This document shows, piece by piece, positions 1 to 10,139 of a DNA stretch of 64,000 nt (its first letter is position 1; each line of letters opens with the position of its first letter). Position numbers and translations under genes: made by a program. The DNA lies in assembly GCA_021234155.1 (NCBI GenBank), contig JAJEKV010000005.1:20382089-20446088 (forward strand). The letters are read 5' to 3'. This DNA comes from Isoetes taiwanensis (Eukaryota; Streptophyta; Lycopodiopsida; Isoetales; Isoetaceae). The notes under the pieces are model-generated. The model worked only from the letters and a program-made list of their open reading frames with translations, ran no database searches and was not told the origin of the DNA.

Positions 1-303
1 GTCTTGGGGGCCGGCTGAGTGCGTGCCCCTATGACCGGGGCGGCAACTCTAGAAGGCGCACCCCGGCCTTCTAGTGGCAATTGAGCGGATGCACGGGTGA
101 GAAGTAGCGGTAGACCGAAGCTGCGTGGATCGGCCAACATTCACGGAGGGAGACACTGAAGCTTCGGCATCGATCTGTCGGTACGCAACATAAGATGCAT
201 CAGGAACAGAAGTAAAGGGTGCATCAAGGTGTGCCAGGAGAGGATGCTGGGGCCCAAAGAAGGGGGCTGCCTGAAGGTAGGGCACAATTGTGGGATCATA
301 AGG

Positions 304-768
304 AGCATAATAACAACCAACACATCACTACAATCAACATTAATTAACACAAACCATTACATCCAATACATTTAAATTAACATCCCCCTAAAACCCCCTT
401 TGGTTTGGGTGCATATTCACGCGGGGTTTACTCGGGCATCGAGAGTCATCCGGATAGGCATATTTGCCCTATATTCCTTGATCTGGACCGTACATAGCGA
501 TCCTCGTTTGTGGGATATGCATATACAAGTTTTTGTATACTGTATATTGAGTTTTGCAAAATACTATAAGGTTTAAGGGAATGTACTTAATGGTGTCAAT
601 TTTGTACATGTATTGTAAGTTTTTAGGGGCTCTCGCCCCACGTAACTTGGAGTGTGAATATGCACCCAAACCAAAGGGGTTTTAGGGGGTGTTAATTTAA
701 ATGTATTGGATGTAATGGTTTGTGTTAATTAATGTTGATTGTAGTGATGTGTTGGTTGTTATTATGCT
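304..768. mobile_element. Fold-back / long-TIR element (MITE-like), 465 bp
   Basis: The left arm at about 304-420 is the near-perfect reverse complement of the right arm at about 654-768, so roughly 115 bp of inverted repeat encloses a 233-bp AT-rich centre. The outer ends read AGCATAATAAC on the left and GTTATTATGCT on the right. Differences between the arms are mainly one-base changes in C or G runs. No coding sequence is credible inside it. I did not find a clear target-site duplication at the ends. The arms would form a long hairpin if transcribed, so this could be a MITE or a source of small RNAs. The superfamily is not assigned. Confidence 0.75.
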
Positions 769-1810
769 ATATATTACTAAAAAATTTTGGGCCCTTGGGG
801 CCCTAATAAAAGGCCTTTGGGCATTAAGGATGGCATAACTTCACAATACCAACTTTAACACTTATGCATGTAATACCACGAAACACTTGTAATCTAATTA
901 TACCACAAACTCTCTCTTGCATTTTATAGTGAGGATGAACAACCCAAAATTGACCAAATGCAAAGAAATTTATTTACCATTTATGTTCCTGAAATAAAAT
1001 TGAATCAAATAAAAGCTTTTGACATTGATATGCTCTACAATAATGTTTTATTCACAAACCATTGCATGACGTTATCTGCGGTAACAATTGGTGAGGTTCA
1101 TAAAGAACCGTAATACTTTCTCACGGGTTGCCGGCTTTGGTTTAACAAGTGAAGAGAATCGGCCGGTTTGGTGATGTGGAGTAGGTCTCTTAACTTGATG
1201 AAGCAAGATCAAGAGTAGAGGTTTTGAAGCAAGCTTGCTCGTTAGCGTTCCACATATTGTTACTTATTTCTGACTATTCCTCTTTCACAATGAAACTATT
1301 GTTTAACAATCCATGTGATTTTGGATGGTCCATCTCTAGCTTAAAGATAATGCATGATTCACTTTCACGTTCGATTAAAGTTCCAAACCTACAATATAAA
1401 TGCATTCTTGTGGCCTTTGTTTGACTAATCTGCATGATTGAGAAAAAGGGCGTGGAATAATCCGCATGTTGTGTGCACAAGAATCCGTTTTGTTGATTGA
1501 AGCTAAATCTTTGTTTGCTATGAACAATCCAAACCGGGCCGAGGAATATCCAAGAGTTGAAAGCAAACAGAGGGCCTAAACTCTAAACTCTTTTTGAATC
1601 TGCAAGCAAATCTTAGAATAGCTAAAGGGGAAGGAGACAAAGGCGAGTTTTGCAGCACTACATTGTAGAACCCGGAAAACAATACCTTGTAAAAAACCGT
1701 TATGCTAAGCTGAAGAAACATTAAAAACAAATACCTTTGTAAGTGTGAGCAAAAAAATCCACATCGTGGTAGCAAAAATCCACTCTAAGCAACAAGAATC
1801 CAAGAGGGCA
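769..1810. other. AT-rich sequence without recognised features
   Basis: About 1 kb. Open frames here are short and show no recognisable domain or codon pattern. Nothing I would call a gene. Confidence 0.4.
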
Positions 1811-1936
1811 AGTACACATGCGCATGCACACATGCACACACACACATGAACTTGCACTTGCACATACGCTTAAATACACATGCACATGCATACACATGCA
1901 CATGCGTGCACATGCACATGCATACACACGCGCGTA
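1811..1936. repeat. Alternating purine-pyrimidine CA/TG tract
   Basis: An irregular microsatellite of ACATGC, CACACA and ATGCAT words. It is almost strictly alternating purine-pyrimidine, so it is the kind of tract that can adopt Z-DNA. Open frames on both strands (His/Thr/Met-rich on plus, Cys/Val/Met-rich on minus) follow from the repeat and are not genes. Confidence 0.7.
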
Positions 1937-2014
1937 TTGTTCATGCACAAAGACATGCAGAGAAAGACGACAACCCTCGGATTGTTCCAACCAACGAAAA
2001 TCAACGGCCCATAA

Positions 2015-2130
2015 AGGGTGCACTCTAGAAATACTATTTAGTACACCTCAACGAATACAACAATGAAATCATAGAAAAACCATGTGAAAAAACGTATAAA
2101 AATCTAAAAGTAACCCCCTGTTATTATGCT
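2015..2130 (-). repeat. Dispersed repeat end, copy 1 (terminus AGCATAATAAC)
   Basis: Read on the minus strand from 2130, this stretch begins AGCATAATAACAGGGGGTT and stays alignable, with small indels, to the plus strand at 60,949-61,075. Its outer 11 bases match the terminus of the fold-back element at 304-768. It is probably one end of a transposable element family. The other end was not located here. Confidence 0.5.
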
Positions 2131-2805
2131 AGATATTCCGAGGCGGACTTGGGTGCCGGTAGACAATTAGGCATCGGATTTGCGCCACGTGTCTTCGATC
2201 CACTTGTCAAGGCACTAAATGTTATATAAAATTCAGAATTTTAGTACGTGTACTTTCTGTGAAAGAACGTGTGCTACACGGCAACATATCATTGGACGCC
2301 AAGGTAGAATGATGCCAAACTATTTTTTACGTAGGGCAACATTTTGGCATGGAAGCCTCACCGACACGCCCATAATGTTTTTCAAAAAGGAGCATTACCT
2401 TTATGTGAAAGATCATTAGTGTGAATTTGGCTCATGCGGTGCTAATGTGGCAACAACTGGTTCCGAAAAAAATAAAAATAAAACTACAATGTAAACTTTA
2501 AAAAAAAAAAGAGAGAGAGAGAGAATGTCAACTAAACGAAGAATGTGAATTATAGAAAGAATATCTTTACGTGGCAATACATGATTCGACTAGACACATT
2601 AGGTTGCTTTTATGTATTTTGTAGTCGTTGCCTAGTATGTTGTTCTCTAGTGAAGTGTATAAATTCTTTTTGTAATTTGGCCATCTTGCATGAGACTCCC
2701 CTATGCTTAATCTTGCTATAGACATGCAAAGATCAAGAGGGACATATTCCCTTTTCTTGGGTTTCTTGTTTATAGACACAAAATCATAATTCTAGAAAAG
2801 TATAT
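2131..2805. other. Intergenic sequence with a short A/GA tract
   Basis: There is a poly-A followed by (GA)n at about 2,499-2,524. Otherwise this is AT-rich sequence with no supported gene. Confidence 0.4.
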
Positions 2806-2817
2806 GTGCGAAAATGC

Positions 2818-3165
2818 AGACAAACAACAAGGACCTATATAGTCGTGCACATTTTATTGCCATGCTAATTTTTTATTTCCCTACACGACAACCATTGAAG
2901 GAACACATAGTGCCTACATGACTACATTGTATAGGAGAATGGCCCTATGGGCCATTTTCTAGCTCAGTCAAAGAGCCCTCCACAACTCTGTGCCACTTTT
3001 TGGCAACCAAGACAAACAACAAGTATCTATATAATCGTGGGCATTTTATTGCCATGCTAATTTTTTACTTCCCTACACGACAACCATAGAAAGGACACAC
3101 AATGCCTACACAACTACATTGTATATGGGAATAGCCCTCTAGGCCATTTTCTAGCCAGTTTGGCC
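2818..3165. repeat. Tandem direct duplication, 192-bp period
   Basis: The sequence starting CAAACAACAA at 2,821 recurs at 3,013 and can be followed through ATTTTATTGCCATGCTAATT, CCCTACACGACAACCAT and CATTTTCTAGC in both copies. The two copies differ by scattered substitutions. Each has a small palindrome near its end, ATGGCCC..GGGCCAT in the first. No coding role seen. Confidence 0.75.
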
Positions 3166-3172
3166 CAGGAAA

Positions 3173-4012
3173 TTGTTATAGCTTTATGTCGGCTTGGAGG
3201 AGCGGCTCTAATTGAAGGAATTACTTGAAGTATGTTTTATAAAGGGGGATAACCTATATAGATATTGGATTGAATTAATTACTTTTTAAACCTTAGCTAT
3301 GTAATATTAATAAAAAACAAAGAAAGAAATAAAGAAATAACCAATCGGCCTATGGGACCAGAAGGAGCGTAGCAAACTTATTACTGTCTGGGTTAAAAAA
3401 ACCCCACCCCGAAGGGTTTCCGAGGGAAAAATCGTGGCAGTCATAAGAATGCTGTCAAACTGTACAAGTATACATCATCATGAAATAAATGTATATATAC
3501 ATGTCAAGTGTGTGCTTGAGGACATAGCTGATCTCGCATGTCCATAACCTCCTGGGACTCGATTGATAATGGAGCCTTGTCCGTTACAACAGATCCAGCA
3601 TTCTGGACAACGAATCAGTCTCAGCCAAATATGCCTTGAAAGGTCTGAATTACTCTATAATAGCTAATGACAGATATTTTATTCTGATCTACTATCTCCT
3701 AGGATACTTCCGGAGCTCAAAGGGTTCTTGAGAACAGGGTGCTTTATCCATAACAAAAGAAGATGGACTCTATAATAGCTAATGATAGACTATCTTATCA
3801 GATACTTCCCTCAAAATGTTCTTGAAAAAGGGTTCTTTCATCCATTATAAATGGAATGGGTTTTTATTGTCCGCAGAGACCAATCGACCTATAAATGAAT
3901 GTAAGTAATCAAATCCAATATCTATATAGATTATCCCCCCTATATGAAATGTGTTTCAAATAATTCCTTGTTGAGTTATAGCAGCTCTATCGAGGCAGCG
4001 TAAAGCAATAAC
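3173..4012. mobile_element. TIR element of about 840 bp with arms of about 110 bp
   Basis: The left arm, about 3,173-3,284, is the reverse complement of the right arm, about 3,901-4,012. The shared core includes GGAATTA, a run of GGGGGATAA and CTATATAGATATTGGATT. The interior holds a partial tandem duplication: TCTATAATAGCTAATGA occurs near 3,652 and 3,769. No transposase frame is visible, so this would be non-autonomous. The arms are diverged, which suggests an old element. I could not identify a target duplication. Confidence 0.6.
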
Positions 4013-4196
4013 AGAAAGGGCACGATGCCGTTAGACGGACGCTCTTTGAATGGGCCAGAAAATGGCTACAGGCCATTTGCCTAGTGTAAAGTTCAGACAT
4101 GCTATTTTCAACCATTGATGCTTGTCCATGTTGCAGAATGTAGAGTAAAGGTGGAATGCAGGCGCAAGAAACATACCAGAAAGCGAAGCAACAAAC

Positions 4197-4352
<156 letters not shown>

Positions 4353-4629
4353 CATTTTTTATGTCAGGTTACATTGGGCAGCATTTGCTAAAAGAATACT
4401 TGACACGGATCATAACTGTATTGCCTTAGAGGGCTGAAAATATCATGGCCAGACTTACATACATTTAGATGCCTTCAATCCGGTACACTTAAATATGAGT
4501 CTTTTAAACACCACACTCCATTTTCCATCCATTGAGAAGGGGTAAAAACTAAATGTGGGTACACCACTAAAATACTAGTGGAAACCATGAAAAAATAAGA
4601 CACATCTTATTTTTAGTTATATATTCAAA
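4353..4629. repeat. 277-bp dispersed repeat next to GATA tract, copy 1
   Basis: It begins GCATTTTTTATGTCAGGTT right after the GATA tract and is colinear without indels with 59,289-59,565. I see only about three substitutions. After 4,629 the two loci diverge completely; the 59-kb copy runs on into a TIR element and this one does not. Such high identity suggests a recent copy or exchange. Confidence 0.85.
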
Positions 4630-5838
4630 CAAGTCCCTTGTTATTTAAGGTCTGTGCAGAATGAAATGTGTATTGTACGAATAAATTTTCCTTAGATTTA
4701 TTTTTGGTGGGATTGTTCAAGGTTCCGGATCCGGTTATGTTACTTAGAATGAATATCTACAAATTGCGTTAATATCATATAGGAACAGATCATAATTTAG
4801 AGATCTTGGGCACCCTATAAGAACTTTTCTCTTAGAGATGTTCTCATTTTGCCATGAAGATTTCTTTTTTCCGACTCGTTTAAATTTAGTGGACTGAGTT
4901 ACTAAAGAGACTTATTTTTGGGTCAAATATTTGACTTTGCATGTAATAGTAATGGATGGTTCTGAATGTAAAGAAGATGTCTATAAGGAAGAGTAATTTG
5001 ATATAATTATCTCGATACAAAAGGGGGCAAATGTTGAAATTACATATGGATTTCCATAAGATATTATTTAATACGGTATCTCATGAGACGCCTGCAATTA
5101 ATACATTGGTACATGATTACACTTGAACTTTGAGAAGTATATTTACAATTCTTGAAATTGTATAATAGTTTGTGATGCTACGAAATAATATTCCAAAACT
5201 ACACAAAGCTGACCCCTACAAACGTACACATAGAAAAAACTAGGTGTAGTTAACAAACAGGAAGATTTATATCTATGACTTATAGTAGACAGATTTTCAA
5301 AGACATAAAAACAATCCAGAAAGATTTGCCTTTGAAACATGTGAAAGGCACTTAGTTGACTAGATGAAGCATTGTGTTCTGCTCGGGAATAAGACTTGGC
5401 TTGGTGAAGTATTATGGAGATTAGTCGAATACCCAATAAGATGTTTTATTACATGGTAGAGTTGGCTAATAGAATCTTTGCTATCAAATATGTATCTTCA
5501 ACAAAGATCACAACTACACATTCTCCATGTAACAATGGCCCTTGTAATATTCTTTTGTTTCGTATTTTACTATAAACTCAGGCCTTGCTAAATTTTGAAT
5601 GCCTCATTAGGCATAATTGGATATTTTATTTACGCAAGTATCATAGTGCACTAATTGCATATTTTCTTTTTATACAACCATTAGTGTGTTTGTGTATTTT
5701 CATAGGATTATGTGTAGTATATATGTCAGCAACGTCATCATTAAATAAGAATCATATAGTTTAAGAACCATATTTATAGCATATTATTTTTTATATTGAA
5801 GCAGTGAAATATTCTCCAGCAGAACGAATTAATCTTGC
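4630..5838. other. AT-rich upstream region of the B3 gene
   Basis: No convincing gene. It lies 5' of the B3 gene and may contain its promoter. I could not single out a TATA box with confidence because the whole stretch is AT-rich. Confidence 0.3.
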
Positions 5839-6409
5839 ATGGAGATGAACGGAGGTAGACTGATCGCGACGGCAAGAAGTTTTCTAATACATGTCGATTA
5901 TGAACATTTGCTTGTAAGCCCAGTCGTTTTTTACTTGTAGGTTGCTTTAGTAGATTTTTTTAATCTCTCTGCTATGTACTTCTCATTTTTCTTATTTCCA
6001 GGAGCTCCATCATGTTCCTTTGCACCCAGATTGTTATGTGATAGTTGTAGGACCAAATGGGAAAGAACATCAAGTTTTTGTGGCATCTGCAGGGCCAAAA
6101 TTGTTTTTTGGCCAAGGATGGGAAGCTTTCTTGACTGATAATCTTTTCGTAGATGGTGATGTTATTTTTTGTGTGATATCGGAGGATAGCAACAGGATAT
6201 TTGCAAAGAAGTGCGATGGCAGCAATCGGACCAAAGCCCTTGGAATTTGGCAGGTAGAGGATGGAAAAGCATGGCAGGAAGTTGTTAATGCTCGACAAAG
6301 ACATGTAGCAAAAGAACCAGAAGACTCTATTAATGTATCAGATGATGAACCAGACATTAAGAAACCTTTTAAAGTTCCTTTGCTCAAACGTATTTATTCA
6401 TCGAGATTG
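5839..6409 (+). CDS. B3 DNA-binding domain protein (REM-like), exons 1 and 2
   Basis: Exon 1 (5,839-5,913) starts at an ATG and encodes 25 residues. It ends at a GTAAGC donor. The 88-nt intron (5,914-6,001) ends in TTTCCAG, and exon 2 (6,002-6,409, 136 codons) ends at a GTGAGT donor; all junctions are phase 0. Exon 2 reads like the second half of a B3 domain: a VGPNGKEHQV strand, then FFGQGWEAFL, then the LFVDGDVIFCV block that marks B3 folds. An acidic linker with KKPFKVPLLKR follows. B3 proteins of the REM group are plant nuclear transcription factors, often with repeated B3 domains. The start is inferred from splice phase. A second B3 domain follows but is broken (6,486-6,705), so the locus may be a pseudogene or carry a sequence error. 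Related relics lie at 17,985-18,950 and probably elsewhere in the window. Confidence 0.72.
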
Positions 6410-6485
6410 GTGAGTAAAATTTCCCCTTTGATTAGTTTTCCTTAGGAAATTCTTAGCTCTCTATTTTACGTGGTCGAGATTGAAG

Positions 6486-6705
6486 GAGGAAGATCGTTGG
6501 CGAATGCCTCAAGGGTTCTGCAATCCTTGTTCATGGACCAGATGGTATTGACACTAATTTGAAATAAAAAACTAGTCGATATTGTTTGAGTCATAATTGG
6601 GACCTGCTAGTCAGCCACTATTCTCTTAAAGTTGGTGATATATTGGAATTCCAAGTCGTAGGTGAGCTTGAATGGACAATGAACATCTATCGTGGTGGAG
6701 CCTGA
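6486..6705 (+). pseudogene. Broken second B3 domain of the same gene
   Basis: After a possible 76-nt intron (6,410-6,485) the frame reads EEDRWRMPQG. It then needs a one-base shift near 6,517 to continue as AILVHGPDG, and it meets an in-frame TAA at 6,565-6,567. Beyond the stop the same frame continues as RYCLSHNWDLL and then SLKVGDILEFQVVGELEW, the end of a B3 domain, with a natural stop at 6,703-6,705. The minus-strand paralogue at 17,985-18,950 has the equivalent sequence (HGWNAFKKLFGLRLGDIVEF). That similarity shows both come from a two-B3 ancestor and makes chance resemblance unlikely. Confidence 0.65.
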
Positions 6706-7975
6706 CATGACGGAAGAAGTTACGAATATGTAATTTTATATAACAGATATTTTGTTGTCTCTGTGAATTTTCCACTTACAACTATTAGCATGAACATATT
6801 TTACTACTTATCTTTTTGAAGAAGAGTCTAATTTTCTGTATACCTGCATAATTTTTTATGCAATTTATTTTGGAAATCAATAAAATTATTCAACTGTTGG
6901 TGGTCAAAATTTACAGCACATAAAATAGCATAAGCAATCTAAGGTCGAATTTTACTACTGTGTAGGAAACAGAAAGTAGTCTGTGGAGTTTGTCTTCCAT
7001 GAACTTTGTATGGTGTGCTTCAACAGTCTTCCCAATTTGGTTTTTGCCAAAGTGCAGTTTGTTATATAGGTATTCAAATATAGAAGAAGAAGAAAGGAAC
7101 ACAACCTTCACAAGCATATTGTATTTCATGTAAACGAAGACAAATTCTACAGGCATATTGTGGTTGCTTGGGTCATTTCTATCATGAGTTCCTATCTCTG
7201 TTACATCATTGTCAGAAACACTTTTACCCCATCGCTTTTATTCTATTTTCTTGTGAGAAGTGCCATCTGCAGATCCTCTTTCTTTTGTTTGAATGTGAGA
7301 AATCATATCACCCCCTTGTGATTCATTCTTAGGAATGATGTGTTCCTGGATTTTAACATTGGTTTTTAGCAGCATGTGACTGGTAGAATGGCATCTATTT
7401 TCCAGATGCCATATGTATTGTATGTGACTTTCTTTGGTGTTGCTTTTTTTTTATGAAGTAGTTAAGGAACAATTCATTGTTCATCTACCTTTGTGTAGTC
7501 CACAAGTGCAATGGTGTTGTCGCTGACATTTGCATGCTGGCCGCCTCTGTATTTCTTGCTTTAAGGTTGTAGATGTTAAAGTGTACAGCTATAATTTTGG
7601 AATACTCTTTTTTGTTGAAGGTAAGAATATGGCAGTATATAGTTCTTGATGAGACTCAAGTAGTGAATAGTGCATCCGTGAAAGAAGGATGCCTATAATA
7701 TTGTTGCAGGAGCGTTAAGAAATGGTTGCCTGTTGCTTTCTTCTATGCTTAAACAGTCATTGTTGACTGCAACAAAGATCAATCTATTTATAATATTTTT
7801 TCAAAATACAAAAGATGAACACTTCCCACAAAAGAGGAGCACTTGTCTGTTCTTAAGAAAGTAGCTAGAGACGATCCTATATAACCTTTAAATACTATAA
7901 CTTATCATAAGCACACTTAGAATTCCCTGTGGTCTCATAACAATAAGTTTTAGCTTTCATTGATAGAACCATCAT
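6706..7975. other. Intergenic region between convergent genes
   Basis: AT-rich. It would hold the 3' untranslated regions of the plus-strand B3 gene and of the minus-strand gene ending at 7,976. No further coding sequence recognised. Confidence 0.4.
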
Positions 7976-8802
7976 TTAAGATGATCCATTGGCTGCAGCT
8001 GCTACCTCAGATTCATTATTTTGTTGTGATACAAAATTTGATGTTGATGGTACAGCTGTTGCTTGTGCTGGCGTCCTTCCTTGTGCTAGGTACTGCACAA
8101 TCATCCAATATCAGTTTACATACAATTTGTAGGCAGCATAATGAGATTATGATGCTTACTTCAATTTGATTTCGTGGCTTGAACAATAGTACTTTAATTC
8201 TTCCATGTGTCCACCCTGCAATTGGGTTGAACAATGCAGCTGGGCCAAAGGATCCATAGGGAAGATATCGGTGAAGCATTGAGTGAATTGTACTCCCAGG
8301 CTGGTCTGTGTGCACGTCTTCTAGCAAACTGAACATAAAATCTGGGAAATATCGTTCAATTCCTAGTGCACGGAAAATTACTCCTGCCTTTCCTTCAATC
8401 CATCCACATTTTATGTGTTTTACTTCTTCATGAGGACGATCTCGTACTGCAATGCATAAGAACTTGTTAGTATTAGTTGTTCTGGCCACTACATCAGCTG
8501 AGAGTGGAATGCCCATCCCTGATCCGACACTGTTCAAAGTTATCTGCAAAAAAGCATGGATTAGTTTGCAGATGTTAAAAGTGCATCTTTCCTAATTCTC
8601 TAATCCATAAATGAGTTCACTTTCTGTTGTTTAATTTGAGAATTTTCTTTGCAAATAACCTTGCAGCAATTGAGCAAGAACAGTAAAGGAAGAAGTCGAA
8701 CACAGATCAGACGTGCATGCATGTAATGATGCATCCCATTGGTATTTATAGCATCAGGAAATTCTATAAGCTGTCTATCATAAATGCGAAAAGATACTTT
8801 AG
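7976..8802 (-). CDS. Unrecognised spliced gene, last two or three exons
   Basis: Reading leftwards, an exon at 8,160-8,543 (128 codons) is bounded by a TTTTTTGCAG acceptor and a GTAAGC donor. A 67-nt intron (8,093-8,159) ends TTGTGCAG. The last exon, 7,976-8,092, encodes 38 residues and ends at TAA. Both junctions are phase 0 and the frame is uninterrupted. A further upstream exon at 8,660-8,802 fits the phase and carries a hydrophobic LPLLFLLNCC segment; it is less certain. The main exon contains GSGMGIPLSADVV, CGWIEGKAGVIFRALG and HGRIKVLLFKPRNQIE. The tail is Gln/Ala/Ser-rich and looks disordered. I do not recognise the family. Intact splice signals and a long open frame make it one of the best candidates for a functional host gene here. 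The 5' end was not found. Confidence 0.62.
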
Positions 8803-9944
8803 CTGATTTGAAGCAGAATGGTTACCGTAATTGTATCCGATCTTCCTTTTAATTTCAGCACGCAATTCTTAATTTATGAATTTAATTGTATATGTCAGCA
8901 TGTAAAGGCATCTTCAGTTTTTATATTAGTCTCAAAATATTAGTGGTGTACAATTTGTCAATGGTAACAAAGTGTTTGAGGAAGCAAAATATTGCCATTA
9001 TTGGTTGTAACATTAGAAGCTTAATGTTGCATGCATATGGACTCTATATGCCAAGGTGCAATATCAATGATATTTTCTTATGCTCATCTCACTTAGCAAA
9101 GTCTTGTGTCTTTAATAAACATCATATACGATAGAATAGAGAGCAACCCCTTTCCAGAAGTTACGGGGCTATTTTGCCCTGCCCGATCAGTTCTCTAGTT
9201 CATTCAGTGTAACGTCTAGGATATCCTACTTAAGAATCTTCCCATATGTCATTGTAAGATTAATTGGGCAAGGTTGCATTCAATAGACACTTATATGCAC
9301 CTTACAAACCTTGCATGCAATGTCTAGGATGTAATCTTATTTATCCTTATTCCACTAACATATTTGAGTTCAAATATTAAATCATAAAGAAACATAGAAG
9401 GAAAAGCAAGATAAGATTGAAAGAAAAGACTAGGGGGAACGATAATACTTCTTATGTCTAAGTAGTGAAATTATTTTATAGACCTCAGCATTGTTGTTTT
9501 GCAAACCTTATCTTAGAAGGTTATCATCAGAAACAGAGACGTAATCATGTTTGTCTTGAAAACCTTACCCTAAAAGATTATGACCATAGATGTGGGCAAG
9601 ATTATGGATTGAATGGGAAGGAACCACGGGTAGTTGCACATGTATGATTGACTATTTCAACCTAATTCTGATTGGCATACAAAGAAATGATAGCAAGATT
9701 GCTACTATGGGCATATCCTGCATTCACATATGCCTATGGGTCATTATTTAATTTACCACTACATTATTATGATAGTTTCATAATTGAATCTGAGCATATA
9801 TCACTATTAGAAAGCATAAGAAACACATGAAATACTCGCACGAACTTACGAGACAATGTTTTTCTACTATGGTTCTCAAAATTTATTTTGTTTTAATAAT
9901 TTGGGCTAGATATCTTCACTGTTTTTTTAAATTCCCTGAAATTC
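8803..9944. other. No supported gene; possible upstream exons of the minus-strand gene
   Basis: Open frames are short and AT-rich. A weak inverted resemblance exists between about 9,258-9,300 and 9,315-9,350. Nothing else stands out. Confidence 0.3.
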
Positions 9945-10139
9945 TCTCCGAGAGTGATAGAACGCACTGTTTTGAGACCAAAAGGCAGCAATGGATATCT
10001 TGTGATAATCAAAGGTCGTCATATAGCTTTTCTTCCTGGGAGTCAGCGCATGAGTAAAACATTAAAAACGACATCCTACATTTTTCATATGAACCTAATG
10101 GACCGGGAAATCCATGTCGAGGAGCTTCTTGCCTTCTGA
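9945..10139 (+). pseudogene. Possible B3-domain relic
   Basis: The frame reads ERTVLRPKGSNGYLVIIKGR, then HIAFLPG, ending at a stop at about 10,139. The spacing of the two hydrophobic strands and the glycine resembles the centre of a plant B3 domain (E-x-VxL-x-PxG ... V ... F-x-x-G). The normal tryptophan and the GDxxxF block are missing. The match is weak and could be chance. It is recorded because three or more other B3-like pieces occur in the window. Confidence 0.28.

Noticed and set aside
1721-2066. His/Thr-rich and Cys/Val-rich frames on both strands
   Set aside because: They follow the alternating CA/TG repeat and have no independent support.
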